DNA from: Paenibacillus sp. BIHB 4019
Lineage (GTDB): Bacteria > Bacillota > Bacilli > Paenibacillales > Paenibacillaceae
Assembly (NCBI RefSeq): GCF_002741035.1
Contig: NZ_CP016808.1
Span: 372,001 to 436,000, forward strand
DNA length: 64,000 bases
Direction: 5' to 3'
In this document: positions 51,221 to 60,969 of the stretch, in pieces
How the letters are laid out: every line of letters starts with the position of its first letter
Numbering within the stretch: position 1 is the stretch's first letter
The notes under the pieces: generated by a model
Database searches by the model: none
Told to the model about the DNA's origin: nothing
What the model saw: only the letters and a program-made list of their open reading frames with translations
Position numbers and translations under genes: made by a program

Positions 51221-51859
51221 TTATATGAATTTTTTTGCGGGGACACCTACAACTTTAACATTTGAAGGGAGTGCAGAAATGACTGTTGATCCTGCTCCAA
51301 CTACTGTCCAATTTCCTATAGTTATTTCCGGAATCACACTGCATCCAGTACCTATAAATGTGCCCTCTCCTATGGAAACACTACCAGCTAAAGTAGCACC
51401 AGGAGCGACATGAGCATGCGCACCTATTATACAATCATGATCTATCCCAGCCCGTGTGTTTATAATGACATTATCATTTATTTGTGAAAAAGAGTTGACG
51501 ACAACTCCTGGCATAATTGCAACCCCTTTACCTATCTGGGCAGAAGTAGAAATAATGGCGGAAGGACTTATCGCATTCACAGGTGTAAAACCAAGCTCAA
51601 GCATTTTATAATATAGCTTTCTGCGTAAATTATTATCACCTATCGCAATAATAAATGAAGTAACACCTTGTTCCAAAAGTGCTGGCAATACAGAATCATC
51701 ACCAAGATACGGAATATCATACAAACTTAAAATGTTACTCTCTTGTGCAGTAAAACCTACTACATCTATATTTTCAATAGTATGCAAAATGTCCAAGATA
51801 ACCTTTGCATGGCCCCCGCCACCTACAACGACCACTTTATCACGTTCTAGGATATTCAT
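51221..51859 (-). CDS. Sugar N-/O-acetyltransferase, PglD/NeuD (left-handed beta-helix) family
   Basis: 212 residues from the ATG at 51859, chosen because GGTGAT lies seven bases upstream; it overlaps the upstream stop. A Rossmann-like N-terminal part (VVVVGGGGHAKVILDIL) precedes hexapeptide repeats with NTRAGIDHDCIIGAHAHVAPGA, where the general-base His lies. PglD relatives acetylate the 4-amino group of UDP- or GDP-sugars. Next to perosamine synthase, GDP-perosamine N-acetyltransferase (PerB) is the best guess. Confidence 0.8.
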   Translation of the reverse strand: MNILERDKVVVVGGGGHAKVILDILHTIENIDVVGFTAQESNILSLYDIPYLGDDSVLPALLEQGVTSFIIAIGDNNLRRKLYYKMLELGFTPVNAISPSAIISTSAQIGKGVAIMPGVVVNSFSQINDNVIINTRAGIDHDCIIGAHAHVAPGATLAGSVSIGEGTFIGTGCSVIPEITIGNWTVVGAGSTVISALPSNVKVVGVPAKKFI

Positions 51860-52802
51860 CTTTATCATCACCTACTTGAGCTTGATAATCTCTCCAATAG
51901 TCAAGCAAATCCTTCATCGTTTCTAGGAGCTGGATTTCAGGTTTCCACCCCGTATGAAGCCTAAGTTTTGTATTATCTCCTGCTTTAATCGCAACATCTT
52001 TTACTCTTAGCCTAACAGCTTCTATTTCAATAATTGGGTCTTTGAGAGACGACGTTGAGAGCAGCATATTTAACAGCTCTGAAATAAATACAGGCTTATT
52101 GGAAGATACATTATATGCTTCTCCATTTTCCCCATACTTCATTAGCTTTAAATAGGCATTCACTACATCTCTAACATCAAGAAAATCACGTTGTACATTA
52201 ATATTTCCCACGGAGATGCAGTTGTCTCCATTAACTTCCATCTCGGAAATCTGTTTTGCAAAATTAGAGCAAACAAAATGCGGCGATTGTTTAGGTCCGG
52301 TATGGTTAAATGGACGAGCTCTTATAATTCTCATACCGAAGGTTTTGAAATATTGTTCACTAATTAAATCAGCACTAGCTTTTGCACCTGCATACGGATT
52401 GCTTGGCTGCAATAGATCACCTTCGTTATAGGAACTTCTTTTATCCTCGCCATAAACCTCTCCAGAGCCTACGAATAATACCTTGCAATCAATATCCAAC
52501 TTACGGATCGCTTCATATAAAACTAAAGTCCCGTTAACAATAGTGTCATACGTCTGCATCGTATTAGTATACGAGGAGGGAATAAAAGAAGAGCCTGCTA
52601 AATGATAAATTTCATCAGGCTGTATTTTTCTAATAATCTCTTCTACATTGGAGCTATCAGTAATATCACAAGGATAATATTCAATATTTTTATGGCTTGT
52701 TGCCCTCCTTGAAAATCCAGATACCTCATATCCATTTTCAATGAGCTTCTCACTTAATAGAGTTCCAACAAAGCCGCTTACTCCAGTTATAAGAGCTTTC
52801 AT
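51840..52802 (-). CDS. rmd: GDP-4-keto-6-deoxy-D-mannose reductase (Rmd-like)
   Basis: 320 residues, extended SDR: GVSGFVGTLL nucleotide site, GSGEVYG and NPYAGAKASAD with the catalytic Tyr/Lys, RARPFNHTGPKQSPHFV typical of Rmd. It reduces the Gmd product to GDP-D-rhamnose. Its 3' end overlaps the acetyltransferase start. Presence of both Rmd and a perosamine synthase means two sugars may be drawn from one intermediate. A GDP-fucose-type or other SDR cannot be ruled out. Confidence 0.85.
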   Translation of the reverse strand: MKALITGVSGFVGTLLSEKLIENGYEVSGFSRRATSHKNIEYYPCDITDSSNVEEIIRKIQPDEIYHLAGSSFIPSSYTNTMQTYDTIVNGTLVLYEAIRKLDIDCKVLFVGSGEVYGEDKRSSYNEGDLLQPSNPYAGAKASADLISEQYFKTFGMRIIRARPFNHTGPKQSPHFVCSNFAKQISEMEVNGDNCISVGNINVQRDFLDVRDVVNAYLKLMKYGENGEAYNVSSNKPVFISELLNMLLSTSSLKDPIIEIEAVRLRVKDVAIKAGDNTKLRLHTGWKPEIQLLETMKDLLDYWRDYQAQVGDDKDEYPRT

Positions 52803-52818
52803 TTAAACCTCTCTTTCT

Positions 52819-53826
<1,008 letters not shown>

Positions 53827-53874
53827 CTATTTCCCCTTATTAATAATGTTTAAGATGCTTATTATATAAATTCA

Positions 53875-54951
53875 TTATAAGTATCGCTCTAATTTTTGAA
53901 TTTTAAGCTCTTTAATGAGAGATTTTATCTCTTGGGCCTTGTCTTTCTTACAAATCAGGGTTACATCTTCAGTCTCTACAATAATTAGATCCTCAACACC
54001 TAAAGTAGCAATGAGCTTACCGTTACTTTCAATAATACATCGTTTGGTATCGATATTTAATGTGTTGCCATTGGTCACATTACCATTATCATCAACATCA
54101 TTTATACGTTCCAATGCGGTCCAACTGCCCACATCATCCCAGCCGAAAATGCAGGGAATCACATGTATATCGCTTGCTTTTTCCATAATGCCGTAATCAA
54201 TTGACTGATCAGGCATTTTTGGGAATTCAGCTTTAATAACCGTATTTCTATCATTTTCTTTAAACGCCATTTTCATTGTCTCTAATAAATCATGCATTTC
54301 AGGCATAAGCTTTCGAATATAATCTCTGACAACAGCTACTCTCCATACGAAAATTCCGCTATTCCAATAGTAATTTCCTGCTTTTAAATAATCATTCGCT
54401 TTTTCTTCATTTGGTTTCTCTACGAATTTGTTCACTTTATGAACATTCAAACCATTTAATTCGAAAGTTTCATCCGTACTCTCTATATACCCGTATCCTG
54501 TTTCTGGATAAGTAGGAGTAATGCCTAAGGTAATTAAGTTCTCTCCTTCTTTGCTGGCCAATACTGCTGTTTGCAATATATTCACAAATTCAGTTTCGTT
54601 TTTAATGATATGATCGGATGGAATTACAATCATTGAGCTGTCAGGATACTTCTCTTCAATAATAATTGAAGCAAGCCCTACACAAGGAGCAGTATTGCGT
54701 CCGATAGGCTCTATAATAATGTTATCCGCAGGTAGATTAGGAATTTGAGCCTTAATTAATTCAGCATATAACTCATTCGTAATAATAAAAATTTGCTCGA
54801 TAGGTATAAAAATTTGCAACCGATCAATAGTTTGCTGAATCATCGACTTGTTGCCCGATATATTCAGAAACTGCTTTGGCAAGTTCACTCGACTTCTAGG
54901 CCAGAACCTTTCGCCTTTTCCACCCGCCATAATCAAACAAGTTGTTGTCAT
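53875..54951 (-). CDS. manC: Mannose-1-phosphate guanylyltransferase, single-domain
   Basis: 358 residues from the ATG at 54951 (GGAGG five bases upstream; an in-frame TTG just before it overlaps the site). MAGGKGERFWPRSRVNLPKQF is the pyrophosphorylase signature, with IIEPIGRNTAPCVG and VEKPNEEKANDYL. It makes GDP-mannose for Gmd. The C-terminal phosphomannose isomerase domain of bifunctional ManC is absent; no phosphomannomutase gene lies in the window. It overlaps or abuts the glycosyltransferase stop upstream. Confidence 0.92.
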   Translation of the reverse strand: MTTTCLIMAGGKGERFWPRSRVNLPKQFLNISGNKSMIQQTIDRLQIFIPIEQIFIITNELYAELIKAQIPNLPADNIIIEPIGRNTAPCVGLASIIIEEKYPDSSMIVIPSDHIIKNETEFVNILQTAVLASKEGENLITLGITPTYPETGYGYIESTDETFELNGLNVHKVNKFVEKPNEEKANDYLKAGNYYWNSGIFVWRVAVVRDYIRKLMPEMHDLLETMKMAFKENDRNTVIKAEFPKMPDQSIDYGIMEKASDIHVIPCIFGWDDVGSWTALERINDVDDNGNVTNGNTLNIDTKRCIIESNGKLIATLGVEDLIIVETEDVTLICKKDKAQEIKSLIKELKIQKLERYL

Positions 54952-54952
54952 T

Positions 54953-56398
54953 TCATCCTCCAAACTGCCAGTTATAAATATAGTCCAGTCTTTTTTGAAT
55001 TAGCTTCCCAATTACAACTGGAGAGTGAAACTCTTTTATGTACCTTTCCCCTCCAGCAGCAATCCTCTCATAATATTGTTGATCGTTCACCAACTTCTTC
55101 ATATATTCTGCTGCATGGAGCACGTCAGGCTCCGCCCAATGCTGATCCGACTTATATGGCCCGTAATCTTGTCCTAATTGCACTAATTCATAATCGACAA
55201 GACATGCATTTTTATCATTCATGAAATCTACATTAGAGGACCAATTCGTGCCAATCACTGGTTTACCGAGATACATGGCCTCTGCGAAGCCCAAACCAAA
55301 TCCCTCGCTGCGATGTAACGAGATAAAACAATCTGTTATGCTAATTAAAGCATTGACATCATTTCTACTAATCGTTTCATCTAATAAGTAAATATTTTGA
55401 TACTCGCCAATTAACTCTTTAAGCAAAATCAAATCGTTGTCATTGCTCTTATAACGGTTGATTTTAACTACTAATCCAACCTTTAAATTATTCGGTTCAA
55501 AAGCTAATTTAAATGCAATAATGGACGCACGGGGATTTTTACGTTCCTGAGAGCTTTTCACATCGTACATTGTAAGGAAAAGAAAGGCTGACTCTGGTAA
55601 TTCGAAATATGAACGGTCGCGATTTTCCTTTATTCTCACTTCTATTGAGTGCGGAATTTTTACAACCGGAACAGGACTTTTTAGTGCTATGGCATCCCCA
55701 ACAAAGGTAGAGGGAACCCAAATCTCATCCACATATCTAAAGCTATTAAGCCACTCGTCAGGAAACTCCGACAACTCCCAGTGCCAATAACCAATATTGT
55801 ATTTCCCCTCAAATAATTTATTACCATATAACACATTTATCTCAGGCATCTGTTCCGCATTGATATGAAATACATTAACATCGAAGATTGGCTCTGATAC
55901 TTCTTTATGCATCCAAGTTGTGTCAGCCATCCTTGAGCTGCTAGTACCTGTAAAGTTAAGAACTCCAAACGGTATATTGGCCGCGTTTAAGCTGTTTGCA
56001 GCTAATCTGCAAGATTCACCAACTCCCATTTCAGCTCTAGCATAACCAAGTAGATTAACTCCCTTAAGAGCACCATTATTATGAATTTTAAATGTGCTTT
56101 TATTTAAAGGTTCAGCTGTTGCTAATAACTTTTCCTTAGCATAGCGCCTGATAGTAGAAGGAACTAGACGAACCAACACCGGTTTAAAAAAACTGGACGT
56201 TTTATATAAAAAACGATAAATTATTCTTTTTATTACAGACACCACCAAAGATATTATTGTAAGGATTTGTATCACAATCAATTGGATACCTTGTCGATTT
56301 ATTATGAAAGGAAGAAAGCTTTGTCGAAATAAGTATACGGTAAATCCATTCCTACGTCGAGCATAACCCAGCGAAAACTGCTGTTCATGGCTAACCAA
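54953..56398 (-). CDS. Glycosyltransferase family 4 (mannosyltransferase type)
   Basis: Up to 481 residues. After a hydrophobic, basic N-terminus (about 35-70) comes GYARAEMGVGESCRLAANSL (glycine-rich acceptor loop), and the donor site shows SLHRSEGFGLGFAEAMYLGKPVIGTNWSSN with E-x7-E. A GT-B retaining enzyme, most like mannosyl- or rhamnosyltransferases that use GDP sugars. The start is unsure: TTG at 56398 has a weak site, and internal GTG/TTG codons near residue 40 are possible. First gene of the long minus-strand operon. Confidence 0.82.
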   Translation of the reverse strand: MVSHEQQFSLGYARRRNGFTVYLFRQSFLPFIINRQGIQLIVIQILTIISLVVSVIKRIIYRFLYKTSSFFKPVLVRLVPSTIRRYAKEKLLATAEPLNKSTFKIHNNGALKGVNLLGYARAEMGVGESCRLAANSLNAANIPFGVLNFTGTSSSRMADTTWMHKEVSEPIFDVNVFHINAEQMPEINVLYGNKLFEGKYNIGYWHWELSEFPDEWLNSFRYVDEIWVPSTFVGDAIALKSPVPVVKIPHSIEVRIKENRDRSYFELPESAFLFLTMYDVKSSQERKNPRASIIAFKLAFEPNNLKVGLVVKINRYKSNDNDLILLKELIGEYQNIYLLDETISRNDVNALISITDCFISLHRSEGFGLGFAEAMYLGKPVIGTNWSSNVDFMNDKNACLVDYELVQLGQDYGPYKSDQHWAEPDVLHAAEYMKKLVNDQQYYERIAAGGERYIKEFHSPVVIGKLIQKRLDYIYNWQFGG

Positions 56399-56597
56399 AT
56401 CTTCTCATTTATAGATTGCCCATAATAGCTCAATGAATATTAAGAGCTAACCTACTCTGTTCACTTGGCAAATATTTTTGGAGAAAGTGTCGTTTAGCAT
56501 ATAGATTTTGATGAAATCTTAATTTTGATTAGAATTATTCTTTGCCATACAAAAGAGGTGCAATTGCATTAGGGTTAGGATATCATTCTTAGTGTGA

Positions 56598-56603
56598 TAT
56601 AAT
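56598..56603 (+). promoter_or_regulatory. Extended -10 box in the divergent intergenic region
   Basis: TGATATAAT (TATAAT at 56598-56603 with TG before it) 55 bases upstream of the plus-strand cassette; the -35 (TTAGGA, 56575-56580) is poor. The 56.40-56.66 kb gap must also hold the promoter for the minus-strand operon, which I could not place. Confidence 0.45.
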
Positions 56604-56657
56604 TTTATTAATTAATTAAAACGTTCTGTTCAACTTTGTTTAATTGGGGATGATGAT

Positions 56658-58037
56658 TTGAAAATTTTTAAAAAAATTTATTACAAACTAGCGAATCCTA
56701 TTTTGAATCAGATAGCTTCTAATCTTCAACAGCATATGACATCTATTCAGCACCAAATGACATCACTAGAACAATCGCATGCAACCTCAACTAACAAGCT
56801 AGTAGCTCTAGAAGAAAAACTAAATACCCTACAACAAATCGGGCAGTCAAATGAAGATAGAAGGCATATTGAAAAAACAAATATATTAAAATTGATATTG
56901 GACAGTCTACCTCAACAAAACATACCAAGGATAAGTCAATCAGCACTTAATAATAGTTTTAGCCACCAGATTGAAAGCACATCTAAAAAAACAGAATATG
57001 AAGTATTTTCATATGTAAGTATTGATCAACTTATTTCAGCATTTAATCAGGGTACAAATATAGCTGTAATATCTCATTGGCCGAAATTGTATAACGACTT
57101 GTCCCCTAATATCAAACTAATTAACCCAATGTCCCTAGAGAACCTGCTATCCCTCTATGTAGCGGATTCCAACAATATTTACTTCATATCCAGCTATCCG
57201 TCCGCTTTACCGCAATTAGCACAAAACTCAGATGTGGTATTTGTTGGTAGTCCTGTACTCTCCAAATATTTATTGAACTCCGGAGCCATAAAGGATTTTG
57301 CTGAAGCAGTAACAGAAAAATTGGTTCTTTCCGTCTTTGCGAGTACTACTCCTATATTGGTTTCATGGGAGTATGGCTTTAGCAGCGTTGAAATTGGAGA
57401 TACTTATTACCGCTGGATTGAAAGCACAAGTAAGGAAGCATGCATTAATATCCATAATATTACCGATGAAACTTATTCCTTTCAACTGGAATGGACAAGC
57501 CATAGTCTAAGCCATTTCGGTACAGAATTTTTCACAATCAACGGTTGTGGTTTAAATAAGACCTATAATTTAAATGAGCAATTCGTATTTTCAGAAAAGA
57601 TCACTGTTGTTCCTGGTGACAATAAACTCATCTTCAATTACTTAGGAGAGACGATTGTACCAGAAAACGGATCTAGGAATCTCAGCTTTTGTATAATGGA
57701 CATGAAGTTGAATGGGATAGATAGTAAACATAATCTGTTTGGAGAAAAGGTTTATAATAGCTCCCAAAATATTACCCAACATCTTGTAAATGATTCGAAA
57801 GTTAGAGAAATTCTGCATACAAATGGTTTTTTTGAAGTTTCATCAACCCTATTTTATAATAACGGGCATTACAGTACTCTAGGACCGACAAGTAGATATT
57901 TTCACGCAACGAACAGCTATTACTACCTAGAAGGCAATGAACAGATTCTTAATGATGCTTACGAAGCTGGCTTGTCTACTTTATTAGTTGTCTACACAGC
58001 AGAAAGACGCGTCATGAAAGGATTAGAAAATGACTAA
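56658..58037 (+). CDS. Coiled-coil protein with beta-sandwich middle, unknown
   Basis: 459 residues from a TTG with GGGGAT upstream. Residues about 15-75 form a Gln-rich coiled coil with a repeated HxMTS pattern (QHMTSIQHQMTSLEQ). A Rossmann-like stretch follows (about 120-225), then a beta-rich part (about 245-350; INIHNITDETYSFQLEW ... GSRNLSFCIMDMKLNG) and an alpha/beta end. I do not recognise the family. The coiled coil at the N-terminus of a glycan-cluster protein recalls WbdD-type chain terminators, but no kinase or methyltransferase motif is in it. Confidence 0.5.
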   Translation: MKIFKKIYYKLANPILNQIASNLQQHMTSIQHQMTSLEQSHATSTNKLVALEEKLNTLQQIGQSNEDRRHIEKTNILKLILDSLPQQNIPRISQSALNNSFSHQIESTSKKTEYEVFSYVSIDQLISAFNQGTNIAVISHWPKLYNDLSPNIKLINPMSLENLLSLYVADSNNIYFISSYPSALPQLAQNSDVVFVGSPVLSKYLLNSGAIKDFAEAVTEKLVLSVFASTTPILVSWEYGFSSVEIGDTYYRWIESTSKEACINIHNITDETYSFQLEWTSHSLSHFGTEFFTINGCGLNKTYNLNEQFVFSEKITVVPGDNKLIFNYLGETIVPENGSRNLSFCIMDMKLNGIDSKHNLFGEKVYNSSQNITQHLVNDSKVREILHTNGFFEVSSTLFYNNGHYSTLGPTSRYFHATNSYYYLEGNEQILNDAYEAGLSTLLVVYTAERRVMKGLEND

Positions 58038-58986
58038 CAATAGAATCTATCTTTTTTTTGGATTTGGCGAAGGTTCCGAATATGTTCTACATCCTTTATA
58101 CCAATATATGAAAGACTTAAATTATAATTGTATCGAAATTGATATGATGAAGCAACAAAATGCTATCGACGTTATTAAACCGCTCCGAGGCAAGGATATT
58201 ATTTTTATAACATCTGCTCATTTGTTTATGGATAAAAAAAACTTCTCCCCTTATTACCAGGACGATGGAATCATAAGTGCGCTGGAGATTATTGAATATT
58301 TAAAACCTAAAAAGTGCATTTATTATCCGCATGATCTAGTAACACCTGTTCTTTCACAAGATAGTATGTGGCTTTCTTTGTTTGATGTTTTTCTCTCCCC
58401 CCTGCCTAATCTTAATCATTTAAAACGATATGCTGAGGTGGTTGAGGTTGGTTGGATTAAAAAGCAAAAAAACACCCCGCCAAGTCATTATGTAGCCGGG
58501 GAAGATTTGCGTGTAGCTTTTGCAATGTCCTCAATAGGCTATTATTTCAAAAAAGGCTACGACTTCACTTATGAATTTTGGAAACCGCTATTTGATGAAG
58601 GTATAGGGATCAAGCTTCCTTTTTGGCCAAACGTGATTGAATTCGAGTCCTATTTGGAGAAAAAAGGGGTTAATATCTTTCCTTCTCATACGAATATTTT
58701 AGACTTGATTCATTCAAACGATATTATCATTACCAACTCAACAACCTCTGTAACTATTGAAGCTGGATTAAGCGGGAGAATGGTTCTAAATGTATTGGAC
58801 AATGTCGTTCCCCGCCAAGAACAATTGTCTTATGGCATAGGTATCTCAAGTATTTCGTCTCTCCCCTTAGAAGACTGCATGAAGACTATAGAACAAATTA
58901 AAGCTGGGGATATGCCGGTCCGAAACGCTCCCGAATTCATACTCCCTTTTAACTTTGAACTCGCAACTAAAATTTTAACTGTATAA
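58030..58986 (+). CDS. GT-B-fold protein, glycerophosphotransferase/glycosyltransferase-like
   Basis: 318 residues. It starts inside the end of the preceding gene (eight-base overlap), so translation is coupled. YLKPKKCIYYPHDLVTP in the first half and NDIIITNSTTSVTIEAGLSGRMVLNVLDN in the second recall the donor site of CDP-glycerol glycerophosphotransferases and related GT-B enzymes. No signal or membrane segment. It probably transfers an activated group in the cytoplasm; the donor may be made by the next genes. Family call tentative. Confidence 0.5.
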   Translation: MTNNRIYLFFGFGEGSEYVLHPLYQYMKDLNYNCIEIDMMKQQNAIDVIKPLRGKDIIFITSAHLFMDKKNFSPYYQDDGIISALEIIEYLKPKKCIYYPHDLVTPVLSQDSMWLSLFDVFLSPLPNLNHLKRYAEVVEVGWIKKQKNTPPSHYVAGEDLRVAFAMSSIGYYFKKGYDFTYEFWKPLFDEGIGIKLPFWPNVIEFESYLEKKGVNIFPSHTNILDLIHSNDIIITNSTTSVTIEAGLSGRMVLNVLDNVVPRQEQLSYGIGISSISSLPLEDCMKTIEQIKAGDMPVRNAPEFILPFNFELATKILTV

Positions 58987-59002
58987 ATAGAAGGAGCATT
59001 TT

Positions 59003-59596
59003 ATGAACTGGAAATTTTTATTTGATTTGGACGGTACACTTACCCAAAAAGAGTTGCTCCCGGAAATCGCTAAGGAAGTAGGCATATTTGAGGAAGTAAA
59101 TGAGCTCACCTACAAAACAATAAACGGGATGATACCGTTCCATATTAGTTTTCAACAACGAGTTGACTTATTCAAAAATATAAAAATTTCAAAGGTCAGA
59201 GAAATTGTTGACTCTATTCCTTTAAATCCTCAAATTCTTGCTTTTATACAAGAATATAAGGAACAATGTTTTATCGTAACAGGAAATCTGGATGTTTGGG
59301 TCAAGCCACTTTGTGATCGTATTGGAGTTAAAAGCTATACTTCGATTGCAATCAGCAATAATGACTTCGTTACCGGAATAGAATCCATATTGGACAAAGA
59401 AACGGTAGCTTTGCATATTCCTAAGCCCTTCGTAGCCATTGGCGAAGGTAACAATGATGCAGGAATGATAAAAAATGCAACGATTGGAATTGGTTATGGT
59501 GGTGTGCATGCGCCTGCTGATTCCGTGCTTGCCTGTGCAACACATGCTATTTACGATGAGGTGAAATTATGTCAGTTTCTAAAACAATTGTTATAA
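59003..59596 (+). CDS. HAD-superfamily phosphatase (SerB-like, subfamily IB)
   Basis: 197 residues: motif I FDLDGTLT, motif II IVTGN, motif III Lys in KETVALHIPKP region and motif IV GEGNNDAGM. The insert between I and II is helical, as in phosphoserine phosphatase. It overlaps the nucleotidyltransferase gene by 28 bases. In this place it likely dephosphorylates a small metabolite that feeds glycan decoration; the substrate is unknown. Confidence 0.8.
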   Translation: MNWKFLFDLDGTLTQKELLPEIAKEVGIFEEVNELTYKTINGMIPFHISFQQRVDLFKNIKISKVREIVDSIPLNPQILAFIQEYKEQCFIVTGNLDVWVKPLCDRIGVKSYTSIAISNNDFVTGIESILDKETVALHIPKPFVAIGEGNNDAGMIKNATIGIGYGGVHAPADSVLACATHAIYDEVKLCQFLKQLL

Positions 59597-60213
59597 GCTG
59601 TGCCGGAGTTGGCTCTCGTCTAGGTATGGGTACTACTAAAGCACTTGTAAAAATATTGGATAAACCGATTATTCAGTGGCAATTAGAGTTGTTAAAAGAT
59701 TTTAAAGATATACGAATCGTAGTTGGTTTTCAAGCTAAGCAAGTGATAGAAACGGTATTAAAGATCCGAAAAGATGTTACCTTCATCTTCAATCATAATT
59801 ACACTAATACAGGTACAGGAGCAAGCTTATCCCTTGGTGCCCAATATTCAAATGGAATGGTTGTTTCTTTGGATGGTGATTTGCTTGTACATCCCGAGGA
59901 TCTTTTAAAATTTCTATCTATCAATGAAGAGTGCTTGGGCTACTGTATCCCATCCACAGAGGAACCTGTATATGTGGAGCTAGATGAATTCGACAATGAT
60001 AAGAAAGTCACATCATTTTCCCGAAAAAATGGCAGCTTTGAATGGACTGGCTTACTGCAGCTAAATCATGAAAATGTAACTGCAACAAAGGGTCATGTAT
60101 TCGAGATGGTAAATAATCTTCTGCCCATCAAGGGGGTTTTCGTTAGGTCCATTGAAATAGATACCCCCTCTGACTATGAGTCTGCTGTCAAATGGGTAAA
60201 AGAAAATTATTAA
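59569..60213 (+). CDS. Nucleotidyltransferase (NTP_transferase, LicC-like)
   Basis: 214 residues with a GT-A-like pyrophosphorylase fold: ISCAGVGSRLGMGTTKALVKI at the N-terminus, NYTNTGTGASLSLG and VVSLDGDLLVHPEDLL (metal-binding DGD). The small size and NTxxSL block resemble cytidylyltransferases that activate phosphocholine or polyol phosphates rather than hexose-1-phosphate enzymes. With the HAD enzyme and the GT-B protein it could form a route to a CDP-activated small group. Overlap with the upstream gene shows tight coupling. Confidence 0.75.
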   Translation: MSVSKTIVISCAGVGSRLGMGTTKALVKILDKPIIQWQLELLKDFKDIRIVVGFQAKQVIETVLKIRKDVTFIFNHNYTNTGTGASLSLGAQYSNGMVVSLDGDLLVHPEDLLKFLSINEECLGYCIPSTEEPVYVELDEFDNDKKVTSFSRKNGSFEWTGLLQLNHENVTATKGHVFEMVNNLLPIKGVFVRSIEIDTPSDYESAVKWVKENY

Positions 60214-60228
60214 TGGGGTGCCTCTCGA

Positions 60229-60864
60229 ATGAATCAAAAGATAATCGATGATTTTTGGGAATCAAGAGCTAAAATTGAGGACCCTAGAGTAGCCACGCAT
60301 TTTACAAAAAATGATCAAATGCTGGAATATGACTATCAATTCATTATTAAACAAGTTCCAGCTCAGTCAAAAATACTGGATCTAGGTTGTGGTACATGTA
60401 CGCTAACCAACCTATTGGCTGATCACGCTTCTTTTATTAGAGGGGTAGAGAAGCATGAGGAATTACTGCGTTTCCGCTCGGATACACCCAATTTGGAAAC
60501 AGTTGTTTCTGACATTACTAATTATAATGATGATATTAAATATGATGCCATTCTTCTATTTGGAGTATTACAATACATTGTTGATGATGAACTAGTTAGT
60601 AAAATATACAAAAACTGTGCAAGGATGTTGAAACCTTATGGCAAGTTAATTATTAAACATCAATCGGGCGTTAACGAGGATGTCATTATAAATAAATATT
60701 CAAGTGAGATTGGTCATAATTATTTTTCTATCTATAGGCATCAAAAGAAAGAGCTTCTTTTACTTTCTGAATACTTTAGTGTCGAAACCGTAGACATTTA
60801 TCCTTTGGAAATGAACCGTTGGAGTAATACTCACTTCTATTCCTATATAGCTACTTTAAAATAA
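60229..60864 (+). CDS. Class I SAM-dependent methyltransferase
   Basis: 211 residues. Motif I ILDLGCGTCTLTNLL (about 47-61), the acidic post-I residue, motif post-II YDAILLFGVLQYI and motif III MLKPYGKLIIK. No membrane segment. It probably methylates a sugar or the small group added by this cassette; terminal O-methylation is common in S-layer and O-antigen glycans where it stops chain growth. Substrate not shown by sequence. Confidence 0.82.
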   Translation: MNQKIIDDFWESRAKIEDPRVATHFTKNDQMLEYDYQFIIKQVPAQSKILDLGCGTCTLTNLLADHASFIRGVEKHEELLRFRSDTPNLETVVSDITNYNDDIKYDAILLFGVLQYIVDDELVSKIYKNCARMLKPYGKLIIKHQSGVNEDVIINKYSSEIGHNYFSIYRHQKKELLLLSEYFSVETVDIYPLEMNRWSNTHFYSYIATLK

Positions 60865-60969
60865 CTAGTTTATAATCTATTAAAATGTGGTCATTATGGA
60901 ATCAGCCCCCATCATTTGTTAAAATAGTACTATGAGGAAATCTACTACGCATACAAGGAGTACATATTA

